A stretch of DNA of 9,770 bases from an uncultured Ruminococcus sp. (GTDB lineage Bacteria > Bacillota > Clostridia > Oscillospirales > Ruminococcaceae). Numbering within the stretch: position 1 is the first letter of the stretch; each line of letters starts with the position of its first letter. Below are positions 6,172 to 9,770 of the stretch, one piece after another. The stretch is from contig NZ_CALDMP010000039.1 in the NCBI RefSeq assembly GCF_937915125.1, positions 1 to 9,770 on the forward strand, written 5' to 3'. A program made the translations under genes and the position numbers. The notes under the pieces were generated by a model. It searched no databases. It saw only the letters and a list, made by a program, of their open reading frames with translations, and was not told the DNA's origin.

Positions 6172-9100
6172 ATGAAAACCATTCTAAAACGTATGCTGGC
6201 GGCACTTACGGGTGCAGCCATGGCAGCAAGCATGCTGACTGTTTTGGGAACGGGCATGGTCATTGCCCAGGCAGAACCGGACAGCAGTACGGCTGAAATC
6301 GACCTGGCGGCACCAGAGGGTGAAGTTATTGTCATGCATCACGGCTCCACCGAGATGCAGAGCAGTGCTCTTTCCAAATCTCTGGGCAGTACGGTGACTG
6401 TGTCAGAGTCCTATGTCTTTGACGTACTGGAAAATACCACTGCCGGCAGAGCGTTCACCCAGCGCCAGTCCCTGCTGCAAACTGCGGACAGCAGCGACTT
6501 TACGGTTTCCTTGGTAAAGTCGGAAACCTTGTCCACTAGTGAACTTATTGCACTCCTGGAAAATGACCCAAGTGTCATGTATGCGTCCCCGAACTTCCGG
6601 CTGAAAGCGGCGTCCTATTCCCAGGACACCTATGCGGACTATCAGTGGGCACTGGACAACACCGGACAGAACGGTGGTACACCCGGTCTGGACATCAACG
6701 CAGACACCGAGGCTCTGACGCCAAGTGTAGATGCCGGGGAACAGGTAGTGGCTGTGGTGGACAGCGGTATTGATTATACCCACCCGGATCTGGCAGAGCG
6801 TATGTGGGAGAATCCATATGTGGGCACAGGAAAGCTCAACGGCGCTCACGGTTATGATTTTGCAAACATGGACGATGATCCCATAGATGACAACGGACAC
6901 GGTTCTCACTGCGCCGGCATTATTGCAGCGCAGGCAGACAATGATACCGGTGTTTCCGGCGTGGCGACAAGCGATTCCACACGGCTTATGGCATTAAAAA
7001 TGCTGGACAGTGCGGGGTATTCATATGGAAATGAAGAATTTGCCTGCTATCATTATATCTATCAGGCACAGCTCCTGGGTGTAAACGTGGTTGCCATCAA
7101 TAACTCCTGGGGTGCATACTTGGATGAAGGAGCCGTGGAGTCTGAGGTGGAGGCATTTTACAGTATGTTTCAGTATCTGGTTGACCTGACAGGCGGAATG
7201 GGTGCTGTTACGATCTGTGCTGCTGGGAATGAAAGTCTGGATAATGATTTTTGCTACGGTTATCCCAATGGCATCGACAGCCCATATCTCATCAATGTGG
7301 CTGCATCCACTGAAAAGGACGAACTGGCGGACTTCTCCAATTACGGCGCAGAATCGGTTGATCTGGCAGCGCCCGGCACGAACATTCTCTCCACCGTTTC
7401 CTATGATACCATGAACGCAATACTCCTGACAGATGAGCAGAAGGAACGGTTGCTGTATTGGTACGAGTCCTTTGGTGGACGGACGCTGGAAGCAGGGGAT
7501 ATGTCGTCAGGTACAGTTCCGGCACCGGGCGGTGATGCGGCACTGACCTATTCTGTGGAGGCACCGGAGGATGGCTCTGTTATCACAGTGGAAACCACAT
7601 CAGATACCTATTTCGGAAAGGATTCTGAGAACGGTGCATCCCTGAAATTTACTGTGGAAAATGCTGTGGCAGGAACAAGTTATTCTCTTCGCTTACCCTA
7701 TTATGGTCAGGGTGGCACCAAGGATACCCAACTTTCCATGGTGATACGTCAGGATGCAGCACCGAACACAGAAGAAGACTCTTATTTTGGAGACGATCTT
7801 CCGTTCACAGCTTTATTTTTGAGTGATGGAACGGTCAGTGAGGATGGACGCTATCAGGTGGAAAACTCCATGAATCTGTTAGGTGCCGGAATGGAAGAAC
7901 AAGAAAACAGGTGGAATAGTATACAGAATACGTTGTCACCTCATGACGAGGGTCAGCTCTGTGCCATTGCCATTGATTTTGTCTGCGCTTATTCCGGGAC
8001 CTATACTCTGTATCTGGACGATCTGGCAATGAGCCGTCTGGGGGCATCGGAGGAAGAACTTCTCCTGCCCTATGATTTCTACAACGGCACTTCTATGGCT
8101 GCGCCTATGGTAACAGGTGCGGCAGCTGCCATTGCTGCGGCATATCCGGAACTGTCTGTCCGGGAGCGCACTACGTTGCTGCTGGGCTGCACGAGACCTT
8201 CTGAGGCATTGGAAGGACTGGTAAAGACAGGCGGTGTTCTGGATCTCTCCAAGCTGGAGAACCCCAATCCAGTCGTGTTGGATTCCTGGATCGACACAGA
8301 AGAGGGTAAGCTGTATCTGGAAGGCGGACAGCTGACAAAAATGGAATATCTCATTAACGGTGCCCCGGCAACGGTTGTGGAGGTGTCTGATACGCAGGCA
8401 GTTCTGGATGTTTCTGCATATGCCAACCAGGAATTCCAGCTCACAGCACAATACGGTGAAACAGCATCCACAGAGTATTATTATTACTCTGACGGTGCAA
8501 TACCAGAAATGCTGTATTTCAACAGTTCGGAAGATAGTTTCTACATGAACGGCGGCAATCTGCTGACAGTTGGTGCCAATGTGTATTATTGCGATGCAAA
8601 TGGCAATGTGTATCAGACCACTCCTGACATGTATCAGGCAAACTGGACGATGCTGGGTAGTCTTGATGCATCGATTTTGATCACAGATGACTATGATCCC
8701 ATTGTACCGGCATATATCCTCTCCCGCTTTGTGACCGATGGAACATCCATCTATACAGTGGCAAATCTGGATCACGGATATATGCAGCGAAGCGTACTGC
8801 TGGAATTTTCTCTGGAGACCTGGTCGTGGAGCTTTTTCTGCGAACTGCCCGATGTTTTCTCAACCATCATGGAACCCATTGTGGGATTCTATGGCAGAGA
8901 ACTGGTTGTCATGGGCGGATATGACACAAACGGTGAACTGAACACAGCATGTGCGTCGTTCTCCTTTGAGGAATGGACATGGATGGATCTCCCTGCGCTT
9001 CCGGCAGGAGCATATGGCGGTGCAGCCGAACAGATTTCTGATAAATTATATGTGACTATGCAGCGCGGAGAAGAAGGCATCATGGAGGCAGTATGGAGCT

Positions 9101-9696
9101 TTGACGGCACCGCATGGAATGAAAATGCCGCTCTGCTGACGCCTCTTGCACAGAATGTACTGCATCCGGCAAATGTTTCCGTCAGCTCTTATCAGAACCA
9201 GTTGGTCTATGCCGGCGTTCCATCAAATAGTGTGGGCGATGTATTCTTCCTTGATATTGAATTTGACGCGGTCACTAGTCTGGGTTATACGACAATGCAG
9301 ACTGCTGAAGGTAAATTCTGCACCAGTACTGTAAATGGTGATGTGCTCTATGTGCTGTATCAGGTGGGAGAGGGCATCGAACTGGAGCTGATTCCCTTGA
9401 GTGACAGTCCGGTCATTCCTACTGTTGCCCGCGGTGACGTGACCCAGGACGGCGAAGTTAACGGTGATGATGCATATCAGACGCTGTACTTCTATGCATG
9501 CGTTAGTGCCGGTGTAAAAGATGTCACATTCACAGACGGCACTAATATGTCCAAGGAACAGGAAGTCTGGAACGCTGCGGATGTGGATCAGGACGGCATA
9601 ATCACGGCTGACGATGCCTATTGGATGCTGTTGTATTATGCAAATATTTCCGTAGGTCGGGATATCACATGGGATGATATCCTGGCTGTGGGATAA
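6172..9696 (+). CDS. Secreted S8 subtilase with kelch-like propeller and dockerin-like C-terminus
   Basis: A 1174-residue exported serine protease; ATG 6172 follows AAGGAGGG (6157-6164) and starts the signal peptide (1-34, cleavage likely after AQA). Residues ~35-147 look like an I9-type inhibitory propeptide. The S8 triad is intact: D197 in AVVDSGIDYTHPDL, H243 in NGHGSHCAG, S641 in NGTSMAAPMVTGAA; oxyanion N353 in AAGNES. APG (400-402) and Ser641 are normally about 20 residues apart but are ~240 apart here, so a beta-rich domain of ~220 residues is inserted. An Ig-like segment (~698-770) and a kelch-like propeller (~775-1080; TWSWSFFCELP, EWTWMDLPALP) follow. The C-terminus has two dockerin-like calcium loops (GDVTQDGEVNGDD from D1089; ADVDQDGIITADD from D1137). 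It may dock to a scaffoldin or cell-surface cohesin. Protease identity is sure; substrate unknown. Confidence 0.95.
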   Translation: MKTILKRMLAALTGAAMAASMLTVLGTGMVIAQAEPDSSTAEIDLAAPEGEVIVMHHGSTEMQSSALSKSLGSTVTVSESYVFDVLENTTAGRAFTQRQSLLQTADSSDFTVSLVKSETLSTSELIALLENDPSVMYASPNFRLKAASYSQDTYADYQWALDNTGQNGGTPGLDINADTEALTPSVDAGEQVVAVVDSGIDYTHPDLAERMWENPYVGTGKLNGAHGYDFANMDDDPIDDNGHGSHCAGIIAAQADNDTGVSGVATSDSTRLMALKMLDSAGYSYGNEEFACYHYIYQAQLLGVNVVAINNSWGAYLDEGAVESEVEAFYSMFQYLVDLTGGMGAVTICAAGNESLDNDFCYGYPNGIDSPYLINVAASTEKDELADFSNYGAESVDLAAPGTNILSTVSYDTMNAILLTDEQKERLLYWYESFGGRTLEAGDMSSGTVPAPGGDAALTYSVEAPEDGSVITVETTSDTYFGKDSENGASLKFTVENAVAGTSYSLRLPYYGQGGTKDTQLSMVIRQDAAPNTEEDSYFGDDLPFTALFLSDGTVSEDGRYQVENSMNLLGAGMEEQENRWNSIQNTLSPHDEGQLCAIAIDFVCAYSGTYTLYLDDLAMSRLGASEEELLLPYDFYNGTSMAAPMVTGAAAAIAAAYPELSVRERTTLLLGCTRPSEALEGLVKTGGVLDLSKLENPNPVVLDSWIDTEEGKLYLEGGQLTKMEYLINGAPATVVEVSDTQAVLDVSAYANQEFQLTAQYGETASTEYYYYSDGAIPEMLYFNSSEDSFYMNGGNLLTVGANVYYCDANGNVYQTTPDMYQANWTMLGSLDASILITDDYDPIVPAYILSRFVTDGTSIYTVANLDHGYMQRSVLLEFSLETWSWSFFCELPDVFSTIMEPIVGFYGRELVVMGGYDTNGELNTACASFSFEEWTWMDLPALPAGAYGGAAEQISDKLYVTMQRGEEGIMEAVWSFDGTAWNENAALLTPLAQNVLHPANVSVSSYQNQLVYAGVPSNSVGDVFFLDIEFDAVTSLGYTTMQTAEGKFCTSTVNGDVLYVLYQVGEGIELELIPLSDSPVIPTVARGDVTQDGEVNGDDAYQTLYFYACVSAGVKDVTFTDGTNMSKEQEVWNAADVDQDGIITADDAYWMLLYYANISVGRDITWDDILAVG

Positions 9697-9719
9697 CACG
9701 CATTGGTAGAATCGCATAA

Positions 9720-9770
9720 AGGCAACACCGCACAAAGAGCGCCTATCGGCTTTGCACGTCATATGCTTGC
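9720..9770. mobile_element. Second MITE-like copy, cut by the window edge
   Basis: Bases 9721-9770 match 5781-5830 at 47 of 50 positions (differences at 9745, 9746 and 9758), in the same orientation. The copy starts 24 nt after the protease stop. The bases before it (ATAAA) differ from those before the first copy (ATCTTA), so the shared sequence starts at about A-GGCAACACCG. The right end is outside the window. Confidence 0.8.

Overview
The window looks like a chromosomal accessory region of a Gram-positive gut or rumen Firmicute, most likely Ruminococcus or a close Oscillospiraceae relative. The clues are A/G-rich Shine-Dalgarno sites, sigma-A type promoters, an InlB-like surface protein, a LytS-type sensor kinase and a secreted subtilase ending in a dockerin-like module with the DDAYxxLxxYAxxSVG pattern. 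The genus is inferred from domain style; no marker gene is present. All real genes lie on the + strand.

Layout. (1) 1-1425: 3' part of a repeat-type surface protein, probably degraded at its 5' end and ending in an atypical tail. (2) 1426-1618: a good sigma-A promoter and a roughly 125-nt leader holding a strong hairpin. (3) 1619-3454: a membrane sensor histidine kinase (extracellular beta domain, multi-TM block, His_kinase/HATPase) with no response regulator beside it. (4) 3455-3740: non-coding, with a diverged copy of an interspersed repeat, a 13-bp perfect inverted repeat, a small palindrome and a leader hairpin. (5) 3741-5650: a two-gene operon with a 4-bp ATGA overlap, encoding an ECF-like sigma factor and a single-pass membrane protein placed and built like its anti-sigma factor or sensor, with a Thr-rich stalk and an outer Ig-like domain. 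(6) 5647-5806: remains of a third operon gene that again begins with an ATGA overlap. It is cut by a 196-bp MITE-like palindromic element (5778-5973), followed by a strong intrinsic terminator. (7) 6100-9696: promoter and a 1174-residue secreted S8 protease with a large insert in its catalytic domain, a beta-propeller-like region and a dockerin-like C-terminus. (8) 9720-9770: start of another MITE copy, cut by the window edge.

Three genes suggest extracellular sensing (7TM-type kinase, ECF/anti-sigma pair) and one suggests action outside the cell (dockerin subtilase). A regulatory link among them is inference only. The most unusual pattern is that every intergenic gap holds a version of the same terminal sequence, GGCAACACCGCACAAAGA, in palindromes from about 34 bp to 196 bp. 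This looks like one repeat family at different stages of expansion or decay.
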